A DNA stretch of 64,000 bases, taken from the NCBI RefSeq assembly GCF_000931445.1, contig NZ_CP010849.1:4030001-4094000 (forward strand), read 5' to 3'. This document shows positions 42,592-51,044 of this stretch, piece by piece. Each line of letters starts with the position of its first letter. The stretch's first letter is position 1. This stretch comes from Streptomyces cyaneogriseus subsp. noncyanogenus. Its GTDB lineage: Bacteria; Actinomycetota; Actinomycetes; Streptomycetales; Streptomycetaceae. Below the pieces are notes generated by a model, which was not told the DNA's origin, made no database searches, and was given only the letters and a program-made list of their open reading frames with translations. A program made the translations under genes and the position numbers.

Positions 42592-44055
42592 TCAGCTCGT
42601 CAGCGACGCCATCCACGCCTCGACCTCCGCGGAGCTGCGGGGCAGCGCGGCGGACAGGTTCCGGTTGCCGTCCTCGGTGACCAGGATGTCGTCCTCGATG
42701 CGGACGCCGATGCCCCGGTACTCCTCCGGCACGGTCAGGTCGTCGGCCTGGAAGTACAGGCCCGGCTCCACGGTCAGGCACATGCCCGGCTCCAGCACGC
42801 CGTCGACGTACGTCTCGGTCCGCGCGGCGGCGCAGTCGTGGACGTCCATGCCGAGCATGTGGCCGGTGCCGTGCAGGGTCCAGCGGCGCTGCAGCCCCAG
42901 CTCCAGCACCCGCTCCACCGGCCCCTCGACCAGGCCCCACTCGACCAGCTTCTCGGCCAGCACACGCTGGGCCGCGTCGTGGAAGTCGCGGTACTTGGCG
43001 CCCGGCTTCACCGCCGCGATACCGGCCTCCTGGGCCTCGTAGACGGCGTCGTAGATCTTCTTCTGGATCTCGCTGAAACGGCCGCTGACCGGCAGCGTCC
43101 GCGTGACGTCGGCGGTGTAGTACGTGTGCGTCTCCACACCGGCGTCGAGCAGCAGCAGGTCGCCGGAGCGGACCGGGCCGTCGTTGCGGACCCAGTGCAG
43201 GGTGCAGGCGTGCGGGCCGGCGGCGGCGATGGTGCCGTAGCCGACGTCGTTGCCCTCCACCCGCGCGCGGAGGAAGAAGGTGCCCTCGATGTACCGCTCG
43301 GAGGTCGCCTGCGCCTTGTCGAGGACCTTCACCACGTCCTCGAAGCCGCGCACGGTGGAGTCGACCGCCTTCTGCAGCTCGCCGACCTCGAAGTCGTCCT
43401 TGACCAGCCGCATCTCGGAGAGGAAGACCCGCAGCTCCTCGTCGCGCTCGGCGGTGACCTTGTCGGTCAGCGCGGCCTCGACGCCGGCGTCGTACCCGCG
43501 CACGACGCGCACCGGCCCGGTGGCCTCGCGCAGCCTGCCGGTCAGCTCCCGCACGTCGGAGGCCGGGATGCCGTACAGCTTCTCCGCCTCGGTGAGGGAG
43601 TGGCGGCGGCCGACCCACAGCTCGCCCTGGCCGTCGAGCCAGAACTCGCCGTTCTCGCGGTCGGAGCGCGGCAGGAGGTAGATCGTGGCCTCGTGGCCCT
43701 CGCCCTTCGGCTCCATGACGAGGACGCCGTCCTCGGTCTGGTTGCCGGTCAGGTACGCGTACTCGACCGAGGCGCGGAAGGGGTACTCCGTGTCGTTCGA
43801 GCGGGTCTTCAGGTTGCCCGCCGGGATCACCAGGCGCTCGCCCGGGAAGCGGGCGGACAGCGCGGCGCGGCGGGCGGCGGTCCGGGCGGCCTGGGCGATC
43901 GGCTCCAGGTCGCGCAGCTCGGTGTCGGCCCAGCCGCTCTTCATGTTCTCGGCCAGCTCGTCGGACACGCCCGGGTACAGGCCGTTCTTGCGCTGCTTGA
44001 TCGGCTCTTCCTCAGAAGTTTCCGGGGTCTCCGGGAGCTCCTCCGCCACGGTCAT
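42592..44055 (-). CDS. pepP: Xaa-Pro aminopeptidase P
   Basis: 487 residues. It is an M24B metallopeptidase with an N-terminal aminopeptidase-P domain and a pita-bread catalytic domain. Metal ligands are Asp in LLLDAGVET and YTADVTRTLPV, His in LHGTGHMLGMDVHD, Glu in TVEPGLYF and Glu in GVRIEDDILVTEDG. It removes N-terminal residues preceding proline. Monocistronic; the 140 bp downstream hold no gene. Confidence 0.93.
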   Translation of the reverse strand: MTVAEELPETPETSEEEPIKQRKNGLYPGVSDELAENMKSGWADTELRDLEPIAQAARTAARRAALSARFPGERLVIPAGNLKTRSNDTEYPFRASVEYAYLTGNQTEDGVLVMEPKGEGHEATIYLLPRSDRENGEFWLDGQGELWVGRRHSLTEAEKLYGIPASDVRELTGRLREATGPVRVVRGYDAGVEAALTDKVTAERDEELRVFLSEMRLVKDDFEVGELQKAVDSTVRGFEDVVKVLDKAQATSERYIEGTFFLRARVEGNDVGYGTIAAAGPHACTLHWVRNDGPVRSGDLLLLDAGVETHTYYTADVTRTLPVSGRFSEIQKKIYDAVYEAQEAGIAAVKPGAKYRDFHDAAQRVLAEKLVEWGLVEGPVERVLELGLQRRWTLHGTGHMLGMDVHDCAAARTETYVDGVLEPGMCLTVEPGLYFQADDLTVPEEYRGIGVRIEDDILVTEDGNRNLSAALPRSSAEVEAWMASLTS

Positions 44056-44293
44056 CCTCCTCGATACGGCACTGGACCACCCCCCATCGTACGGACGTGG
44101 CGAAGGGGGCCCAGGGCCGAAGGGCCCTTACACCGGGCGACAGACCCCGTGCCGCCCGGGGACTGTCGCGCGGATCACGCGGCGGGCCCGCCCACCGGCA
44201 CCGACGCGGGCCGCCGAAGGCCCCGCCCGATCCGCGCACCGGCCCGGGTCGAAGCGGCCCCCCTGATCGAGGCGGACCACCGGCAGGAGACGT

Positions 44294-44396
44294 CCTCCAG
44301 CCGAAGCGGACCTCCAGTAGAACCGGACCTCCAGTGGAAACCGGGCCTCTAGTCGAACCGGGCCTCCAGTCGAAGCGGGCCGCTAGTCGAAGCGGA
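44294..44396. repeat. 17-bp tandem repeat continuing from the 3' end of the phosphatase gene
   Basis: Six units of 17-18 bp (CCTCCAGTCGAACCGGG type) start at 44294, 44311, 44328, 44346, 44363 and 44380. The last unit contains the stop codon and final codons (VRFD) of the phosphatase gene, so the gene's own terminus has been tandemly copied downstream. The gap 44056-44382 otherwise has no gene. Confidence 0.8.
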
Positions 44397-45783
44397 CCGC
44401 CAGCAGGACGACGTCCTCCTCGCTCTCCGCCCGGTCCAGGCCCTCCGGCAGCACCGCGCGCAGCACGTGCTCGGCCACGGCGTCCGGGTCGGGGCGGGCC
44501 GCCCGCGGCACCCCGGCCGCCGCCGCGTGGAGCCGGGCGAAGGCGCGGTCGGCCGGTTCGCCGGTGCGGCGCAGCAGCCCGTCGGTGTACAGCAGAACCG
44601 TCTCTCCCGGCTCCGCGTGGATCTCCACGCTGGGCGCCTCCCAGCAGGCGAGCATGCCCAGCGGGGCGGAGACGGAGGTCTCCACGAACTCGGTGCGCCG
44701 CTCCCCGACCAGCAGCGGCGGGCTGTGCCCGGCCCCGGCGAGGGTGATCCGGCGCAGCGCGGGTTCGCAGTAGCCGAAGAGCGCGGTGGCCGAGCGGGCC
44801 GGCTCGGTCAGGCGCAGCAGCAGCTCCAGGTCGGACAGGACGGCGACCGGGTCCTCGCCCTCCATCACGGCGTAGGCCCGGAGGGAGGCGCGCAGCCGGC
44901 CCATCGCGGCGACCGCGCTGGGACCCGTACCGGTGACCGATCCCACCGCGAGGCCGAGCGCGGCCTCGGGCAGCGGCAGCGCGTCGTACCAGTCGCCGCC
45001 GCCGCGCGGCCCGGTGCGGTGCCGGGCGGCCAGCCGGACACCGGCGATGCGCGGCAGGCGCGAGGGCAGCAGCTCCTCGGACATCGTCGCCACGCACGCG
45101 CGGGCGCGCTCGACCTCCAGGAGACGGGCGAGGTGCGCGGTGGCGTACCGGGAGTACAGCCCGACGAGATGGCGGCGGCGCGGGTCGGGATCGGTGGGCT
45201 CGTCGTACAGCCAGACGGCGGCGCCCAGGCGGCCCGCGCCCTCGGTGGACAGGGGGAGCGCGTAGCTGGCGGCGTAACCGAGACGGGCGGCGACCTCGCG
45301 GTGGCGCGGGTCGAGCCCCTCCTCGGCGAACAGGTCGGGGTGGGCGATGCCGCTGCCGCCGTCGGCCGGTGCGGCCGGCGTGTCGAGCAGCCGGCCGTAC
45401 GGCAGGCAGCCGCGCGGCACGGTCTCCAGGTGGCCGAGGTCGGCGCGGGCCAGCCCCAGGCCGACGGTGGTGTCGGGGCCCAGCCCGTCGGAGGGTTCCA
45501 GGACGACGAGGCCGCGCCGGGCGCCCACCAGGGCGGAACCGGCGCGCAGCACTTCTTGCAGGGCCTCGGCGAGCGTGCCCGTGCGCGCCAGGCGTTCGGT
45601 GAGCTCGTGCAGGGAGGTCAGGTCGGAGACCCAGCCGGCCAGCCGGTCCTGGAGGAGGGCGCCGGGGGCGGCCGGGGCGGGGCGCGGGCAGACCGGGGCG
45701 GTGCCGGCGGACGCGACAGTGTGCGCGGGCGCCGGAACCGTCGAATCGATTCCGGCCACTTTCGGAGGGTGCGGGGCGTTCAT
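44383..45783 (-). CDS. GAF-SpoIIE (PP2C-type) serine phosphatase
   Basis: 466 residues from ATG 45783. A GAF domain spans about residues 55-215, and a C-terminal SpoIIE/RsbU PP2C phosphatase domain about 235-466, with GGDWYDALPL, GSVTGTGPSAVAAMGRLR, AGAGHSPPLL, ETVLLYTDGLLRRT. In GGDWYD and TDG the metal-binding aspartates are present; the usual VGDVxGHG motif reads VGSVTGTG, so one metal-site aspartate is replaced by serine. It would dephosphorylate anti-anti-sigma factors. An in-frame ATG at 45837 (MGVCDAFQQ) is an alternative start. Confidence 0.87.
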   Translation of the reverse strand: MNAPHPPKVAGIDSTVPAPAHTVASAGTAPVCPRPAPAAPGALLQDRLAGWVSDLTSLHELTERLARTGTLAEALQEVLRAGSALVGARRGLVVLEPSDGLGPDTTVGLGLARADLGHLETVPRGCLPYGRLLDTPAAPADGGSGIAHPDLFAEEGLDPRHREVAARLGYAASYALPLSTEGAGRLGAAVWLYDEPTDPDPRRRHLVGLYSRYATAHLARLLEVERARACVATMSEELLPSRLPRIAGVRLAARHRTGPRGGGDWYDALPLPEAALGLAVGSVTGTGPSAVAAMGRLRASLRAYAVMEGEDPVAVLSDLELLLRLTEPARSATALFGYCEPALRRITLAGAGHSPPLLVGERRTEFVETSVSAPLGMLACWEAPSVEIHAEPGETVLLYTDGLLRRTGEPADRAFARLHAAAAGVPRAARPDPDAVAEHVLRAVLPEGLDRAESEEDVVLLAVRFD

Positions 45784-46401
45784 GGCAACCGGCTTTCCGA
45801 CCGGTGCGTACTGCTGAAAAGCATCGCAAACCCCCATGTCTTCTGCGCCGCTAGCAGTGCCTCCACATGTACACGCACTCGTGAGGAGATGTCCAGCATT
45901 GTCCTGCGGGGATTCGCGGTTTCCCGGGGAGAGGGAGGCAGTGTTCTCCGACCCCCTTGCAGAAAAACGAAGTTGGCTTGAAACTGCCCGAGAGGACGTC
46001 TTGTTGCGGTCGACTGGGGGCGCTCCACGGAGCGTCACAACGGTCGTGATGGGTACGTACTCGGTGAAGACCAGGGGTGGTGGGCACCGCCCGGAACCTG
46101 GCGGCGGACCCGGGCGTCTTAACCAGCGACGACCGTGCCCCAACCGCCCGTGGCGGAGGCGGAGAGAAATTCGCGCGACGGCGAAACGCCGGACTTCGCC
46201 ACCCCCGCGCCACGCCCGTGCTCTTGATGGAATCGGCACGGACCCGTGGCCGCGGACGCAGTCCATGCTCGGCCCGTAGGGGTGCCCCCTGCTCGTCGCG
46301 GGGGTGTGATGCGCCAGCAGGTACGCACAGTGAAGTGATCGACGCATGGTGTGATGTGGACCACGGTGTTGCCGGCGTGCAACGGAAAGGAACGAGCGCT
46401 C
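45784..46401. other. Divergent intergenic region, no gene called
   Basis: 618 bp between the phosphatase and the PrimPol-like gene. It may contain an 18-codon N-terminal extension of the phosphatase (to 45837). The rest is less GC-biased than its surroundings and likely holds both promoters. TGTGATGCGCC and TGTGATGTGG repeats occur near 46305 and 46352. No open frame is convincing. Confidence 0.45.
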
Positions 46402-47067
46402 ATGCGCGAGATCCTCGGAAGGCGACGCAGGCTCCTGTCCCAGCGGAAGGACGGGAAGCCTGAGTTGATCAGCGCGGCCCTGACCTTCGCGACTCGATGG
46501 CAGTGGCCCGTACTCCCGGGCGTGACGGCCGGCTCGCGGGGGCGGTCCCGCTGCGGCTGCCCGGACCCGGACTGCACAGTGCCCGGTGCCCACCCCTTCG
46601 ACCCCGGCCTCCTCGCGGCCACGACCGACGCGCGCATGGTGCGCTGGTGGTGGGCCAACCGCCCGGCGGCACCGATCATCCTCGCGACCGGCGGCCGGGC
46701 GCCGTGCGCGGTCTCGCTGCCCGCGCTGCCCGCGGCCCGCGCCCTGGCCGCGCTCGACCGCGGGGGCATGCGGCTCGGCCCGGTCGTCGCCTCGCCCACC
46801 CGCTGGGCGCTGCTGGTCAGGCCGTACTCCATGGAGCAGCTCGGCGAACTGCTGTACGCCAAGGACTTCGTCCCCGGCTCCCTGCGCTTCCACGGCGAGG
46901 GCGGCTATCTGGCGCTGCCCCCGTCCGAGACCGGCCAGGGCACCGTCCGCTGGGAGCGGGCCCCGCTGCCCGGCTCCGCCTCCCCGTGGCTGCCCGACGT
47001 GGAGGCCGTGGTGGACGCGGTCGTCGACGCCCTCACCCGTACGGGTGTGAGCGCCCCCGAGTTGTAG
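46402..47067 (+). CDS. PrimPol-like (bifunctional DNA primase/polymerase N-terminal) protein
   Basis: 221 residues from ATG 46402. The pattern ALTFATRWQWPVLPG, then a Cys-rich CRCGCPDPDC-type segment followed by HPFDPG and WWWANRPAAPIILATGG, resembles the N-terminal part of actinobacterial primase/polymerase-like proteins (PF09250). The acidic catalytic residues of true PrimPols are not obvious, so it may be a degenerate, non-polymerising relative. Not next to replication genes. Confidence 0.65.
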   Translation: MREILGRRRRLLSQRKDGKPELISAALTFATRWQWPVLPGVTAGSRGRSRCGCPDPDCTVPGAHPFDPGLLAATTDARMVRWWWANRPAAPIILATGGRAPCAVSLPALPAARALAALDRGGMRLGPVVASPTRWALLVRPYSMEQLGELLYAKDFVPGSLRFHGEGGYLALPPSETGQGTVRWERAPLPGSASPWLPDVEAVVDAVVDALTRTGVSAPEL

Positions 47068-47122
47068 GGGTGTCGCGCGCGGGCGGGGCCGACCGCCCGC
47101 GCGCTGTCGTTATCGTCCGCTC

Positions 47123-47842
47123 ATGCCGCTTCATCGTGGGGAGCACCACAGGACCCGTGCGCACTCCGAGTCCGGACGGGAGCACCGTCCGCGGGCCGGT
47201 GCGCGGGGCGGTCCGGCGCCGGACGAGTACGGTGCCGGGGCCGTGCGGCGCGGCGCCGGCGAACGGCCGGGCGGCGGGGCCGATCCGCGGCGGACCAGGA
47301 CGGCCGCCCTCGCGGGCATCGTGGCGTGCGCGGTCGTGCTGCCCTTCGCCGTGGCGTCGGCGGGCCCCGCGGGCGAGAGCATGCCGCCGGTGCGGGAGCC
47401 GGCCGCGGCGGCCGGTGACGGCGCCGACGGCAAGGCGCCCGGTGCGCGCCCTCCGCGTACGGCACCGCTCGGGCTCGGCGCCTCCACCGCGGTGCGCTGC
47501 GGGCCCGAGCTGACCTCACCCGGCGGCCTGCCCGCCGCGGCACTGGAGGCGCAGACCTGTGTACTGGTCCAGGCGCGGGAGACCTGGGCGCGGGCCTACT
47601 ACCGCAACGCGACCGGCGGCCCGCTGCGGCTGGTGCTGAGTCTGCTGGGACCGGGCGGCCGTACTCTCCAGATGCGCTGCGCGGTGGGCGCGGCGGACGA
47701 GCCGGGGATGTGCGAGACCCCTCGGGAGCCCCTGCGGGGCGAGCCGTCGGCGTACAGCGCCGTCGCCGAGTACGCCGCGGCGGCCGATGCGGCGGGCTCC
47801 GGTCCGCTGCTGCTGCGCGCCGGGAGCAACTCGCCTGACTGA
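47123..47842 (+). CDS. Uncharacterised single-pass exported protein
   Basis: 239 residues. A basic, low-complexity N-terminus of about 60 residues leads to one hydrophobic helix (TAALAGIVACAVVLPFAVASAG), then an extracytoplasmic domain with four or five cysteines (VRCGPEL, AQTCVLV, QMRCAV, GMCETP) that could form disulphides. No family recognised. It is 55 bp downstream of the PrimPol-like gene in the same direction and ends before a set of hairpins. Confidence 0.68.
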   Translation: MPLHRGEHHRTRAHSESGREHRPRAGARGGPAPDEYGAGAVRRGAGERPGGGADPRRTRTAALAGIVACAVVLPFAVASAGPAGESMPPVREPAAAAGDGADGKAPGARPPRTAPLGLGASTAVRCGPELTSPGGLPAAALEAQTCVLVQARETWARAYYRNATGGPLRLVLSLLGPGGRTLQMRCAVGAADEPGMCETPREPLRGEPSAYSAVAEYAAAADAAGSGPLLLRAGSNSPD

Positions 47843-47897
47843 CAAGCGAGTTGGGAGAGCGGGCGCTCGGGCCTGCCCGGCGCCGCACATGGAAAGA

Positions 47898-48044
47898 CCC
47901 GGTTGCTGGCGACGGGGGATGCACCAGCAACCGGGCTACTGGAACGGTAACAAGAGATCGGCTGTTAGCAAATTCGATCTCTGTGTTTCCAGACACCGAT
48001 CCGGTCACGGTCGTCCTCCCCGACCGGCGTGCACCGTCGGGGAG
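47898..48044. terminator. Three consecutive hairpins between convergent genes
   Basis: Hairpin 1: CCCGGTTGCTGG at 47898-47909 with its complement at 47924-47935 (perfect 12 bp). Hairpin 2: AGAGATCG at 47953-47960 with 47975-47982. Hairpin 3: CTCCCCGAC at 48016-48024 with 48036-48044. Together they can end transcription from both sides; a small structured RNA is an alternative. Confidence 0.6.
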
Positions 48045-48121
48045 TTGTGACCGGGGTCACGTGCCGAGGCCGTGGTGGCGTCCGGGCCGGCCGGTCGCCG
48101 GCCCGGGCCGCGCGGTGCGGG

Positions 48122-49087
48122 TCAGCTCAGCGTGACCTGCCGGTTGGTCAGGCCGCCACGGGCCCGGCGCTCGTCGGCGGTGAGCGGAACGTCCGAGGCC
48201 AGGGCCTCGGCGAGGCGTTCGGCGAACTCGGCCGCCGGCTTCTCCACGTCCTGCGCGCCGACCCCGCTGGGCAGGTCCCAGACCGGGACGGTGAGCCCGT
48301 GGGCGCGGAAGGAGCCGACCAGGCGCGTGCCCTCGCCGAGGCCGGACCGGCCGGCCGCCTGCAACCGCGCGAGAGCGTCCAGAAGCCGCTCCTCCGCGTG
48401 CGGCATCACCCACCGCAGATGGTTCTTCTCCGGCGTCTCGCACCAGTAGGCGGAGTCCACGCCCTGGAGCCTGACGGTCGGGATCGCGGCGGCGTTGGCC
48501 CGCTCCAGGGAGGCGGTCACCTCCGGCGTGGCGTTCTCCGGGTCCGGCACCCAGAACTCGAAGCCGGAGTGCACCACCGGCTCGAACGTGCCCTCCGGGT
48601 CGATCAGGTCCTGCAACCGCGGACCGTCCGCCGGGGCGCGGCGGCCCTGCACCGGGGTGCCCGGCTGCGCGGTCAGCGCGCGCTGGAGGGTGTCGGCGAG
48701 GTCGCGGCTGAGGTCGCCCGACGCGGTGTCGTTCTGCAGGCCGAGCAGGACCGAGCCGTCGTCGCGGCGCAGCGCGGGCCAGGCCATCGGCAGGACCGTG
48801 GCCAGCGTGACCGACGGGACGCCCTCGGGCAGTCCGCCCTTCAGCGTCAGTTCGGCGGTGGCGGCGGGGACCAGCTCCCGCAGCGCCACCCAGTCGCACT
48901 CGCCGGGCAGCCCCTCGAAGGGGCGGTGCACCAGCTCGGTCACGGCCTGCGCGGCTGCCCGGCCGTGACAGGCCTTGTAGCGGCGGCCGCTGCCGCACGG
49001 GCAGGGCTCGCGGGCGCCGACGACCGGGACCTCGGTGTCGCTGAGCTGCGGGCGCTTGGCCTTCGTCTGGGTGCGCTTCTTGGCCAT
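48122..49087 (-). CDS. SEC-C motif protein (DUF5926)
   Basis: 321 residues. The zinc-binding SEC-C motif PCPCGSGRRYKACHG is near residue 30, after a Lys-rich N-terminus (MAKKRTQTKAKRP). The remaining 280 residues form a conserved actinobacterial domain of unknown function (DUF5926). SEC-C motifs, first seen in SecA, mediate protein or nucleic-acid contacts. Monocistronic, ending at the hairpin group. Confidence 0.88.
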   Translation of the reverse strand: MAKKRTQTKAKRPQLSDTEVPVVGAREPCPCGSGRRYKACHGRAAAQAVTELVHRPFEGLPGECDWVALRELVPAATAELTLKGGLPEGVPSVTLATVLPMAWPALRRDDGSVLLGLQNDTASGDLSRDLADTLQRALTAQPGTPVQGRRAPADGPRLQDLIDPEGTFEPVVHSGFEFWVPDPENATPEVTASLERANAAAIPTVRLQGVDSAYWCETPEKNHLRWVMPHAEERLLDALARLQAAGRSGLGEGTRLVGSFRAHGLTVPVWDLPSGVGAQDVEKPAAEFAERLAEALASDVPLTADERRARGGLTNRQVTLS

Positions 49088-49228
49088 CGTGGGTGTCTCC
49101 CGGTTACGGCTCTACTCGTTACGGGCGCGAGCCTAGTGCCCCGGCCGGCGGGACCCCGTGGACGACGGGCCCGGCCGTCGTGCCGGGGCGCCCGCCGCCC
49201 GGCCCGCGGGCGCCGCTCCGGCCGCCGC

Positions 49229-49867
49229 TCAGCCCAGCTCGTCGAAGACGCCGGCGAAACCGAGGTCGGGCATCTCGGACACCGAGGGCGCCCCGACCCG
49301 TGTCGCGAAGTCGTCCCGGCGGTGCCCGGCGTCGGGATCGTGCACGTCGTCGTCGACGACGACCCAGACCGTGACCTCGCCGCAGGCGTCGTCCCGTACG
49401 CCCCAGTCGTCGGCCAGCGCGGTGATGATGTTCAGCCCGCGGCCGCCGTGCGCGGTGACCGACGGGGTGGCCGGGGCCGGGCGGGTCGGACCGCCGCCGT
49501 CCGTGACCTCGACCACGAGCCGGCCGCTGCGCTCCACCCGCCAGGCGGCGCGGACCGCGCCGTCCCCCGCCAAGGCGCCGTCCAGGGGCCGGCCGTGTTT
49601 GCACGCGTTGCTCAACAGTTCGGAAAGGATCAGTACGGCATCGTCGATGACCGATTCCGCCACGCCACCTCTACGCAATTGGTCACGCATCCGGTGCCTT
49701 GCTTCCCCCACGCCCGCAGGGCCATGGGGTACGGCCATGCTCGACGACGTGGGCACCTCCTGTGCCACCACCAACGCCACCCCCGAGACCTCCTTCGCCC
49801 CACGCCACGGTGTGGATGCCCCAATGGCCTGTACCGGAAACCGGTCGATCGCCTCGCGGTGGCGCAT
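49229..49867 (-). CDS. RsbW-like ATP-binding protein 2
   Basis: 212 residues. The GHKL fold is clear: N box ILSELLSNACKHG, G1 VTDGGGPTRP, G2 GGRGLNIITALADDWGV. The N-terminal 45 residues precede the domain and the C-terminal 40 are acidic. As with similar Streptomyces proteins, it probably regulates sigma factors by binding or phosphorylation. The start at 49867 lacks a clear ribosome site and an internal start is possible. Confidence 0.85.
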   Translation of the reverse strand: MRHREAIDRFPVQAIGASTPWRGAKEVSGVALVVAQEVPTSSSMAVPHGPAGVGEARHRMRDQLRRGGVAESVIDDAVLILSELLSNACKHGRPLDGALAGDGAVRAAWRVERSGRLVVEVTDGGGPTRPAPATPSVTAHGGRGLNIITALADDWGVRDDACGEVTVWVVVDDDVHDPDAGHRRDDFATRVGAPSVSEMPDLGFAGVFDELG

Positions 49868-49959
49868 TCGTCACGATCGAACACGGACCGAACGCGCCGG
49901 AGCACTCCCTGTCATCGGTTGGTCCGGAGGATGGCCGGATCGGATGCCCCGCGAGGCGA

Positions 49960-50787
49960 TCAGCGGCCGAGCCGGTCCAGCACCGCGCGCGGCCGGTTGG
50001 TGATGATGGCGTCGACGCCCAGCTCCACGCAGAGGTCGATGTCCTCGGGCTCGTTGACGGTCCACACGTGCACCTGGTGACCGGCCGCCTTCAGGCGCTC
50101 GATGTACCCGGGGTGGCCGCGCACGATCCGGATGGACGGGCCCGCGATGCTGACGCCCGCGGGCAGCCGCCCGTCCCGCAGCCGGGGCGAGACGAACTGC
50201 ATCAGGTAGACCGTGGGCAGCGTCGGCGAGGCGGCCCGGACCCGGTGCAGCGAGCGGGCCGAGAAGCTCATCACGCGCACCGGGGACCGCTCGGGGTCGG
50301 CCGGGGCGTCCAGCCCGAACCGCTTCAGGAGCAGCAGCAGCCGCTCCTCCACCTGACCCGCCCAGCGCGTGGGGTGTTTGGTCTCGATGGCCAGCTCCAC
50401 CCGGCGCCCGGCGTCGTGGACGAGCTGGAGCAGCCGCTCCAGCGTCAGGACGGAGGTGGCCTCCCGGTCCTCCGGGCGGTGCTCCCACTGGGGCTGCTCG
50501 TCACGCGCGCGCCAGAACTCCCGTGTCTTGCGCAGGCCGAAGTCCAGGGCGGCCAGGTCGGCCAGTTCCAGGGCCGAGACGGCGCCGCGGCCGTTGGACG
50601 TACGGTTGACGCGGCGGTCGTGGACGCAGACCAGATGGCCGTCGGCGGTCAGGCGCACATCGCATTCGAGAGCGTCCGCCCCGTCCTCGATGGCTTTGCG
50701 GTACGCCGCCAGGGTGTGCTCGGGCGCGTCCTCCGAGGCGCCCCGGTGAGCGACGACGTGGATCGGGTGCTGCCGTGGGTGGGTCAC
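49960..50787 (-). CDS. Glycerophosphodiester phosphodiesterase
   Basis: 275 residues from GTG 50787. It is a GDPD TIM barrel with VVAHRGASEDAPEHT, ALECDVRLTADGHLVCVHD (metal-binding Glu/Asp and catalytic His) and LAIETKHP. It hydrolyses deacylated phospholipids to glycerol 3-phosphate and an alcohol. No signal peptide is seen, so it is cytosolic. Monocistronic. Confidence 0.93.
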   Translation of the reverse strand: MTHPRQHPIHVVAHRGASEDAPEHTLAAYRKAIEDGADALECDVRLTADGHLVCVHDRRVNRTSNGRGAVSALELADLAALDFGLRKTREFWRARDEQPQWEHRPEDREATSVLTLERLLQLVHDAGRRVELAIETKHPTRWAGQVEERLLLLLKRFGLDAPADPERSPVRVMSFSARSLHRVRAASPTLPTVYLMQFVSPRLRDGRLPAGVSIAGPSIRIVRGHPGYIERLKAAGHQVHVWTVNEPEDIDLCVELGVDAIITNRPRAVLDRLGR

Positions 50788-51044
50788 CGCGTCATGGTGC
50801 CACCGCGCGCGGGCGGGCGTCCGCCCGGCGGCGGCATCGCGTCCGTTTAGTCTTGGATGGGCTGCTGTAAGGAACGACCGCCGACCCACAGCAACGGCTT
50901 ATGGTGCTCTGACGGCCCGTGGGAAAAGCTGTCGTAGGACAGACCTGCACAGCTGCATCGCGCCGGACCGTCGACCAGCGTGCACGAGCGTGGCCGGGTC
51001 CCACCCGCGCGACCGAACAACTGCCGTGATCGAGGAGTGAAGCT

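Noticed and set aside
47881..48050. Short ORF across the three hairpins (MERPGCWRRGMHQQ...)
   Set aside because: It is built from the palindromic stems, has no ribosome site and overlaps likely terminators.
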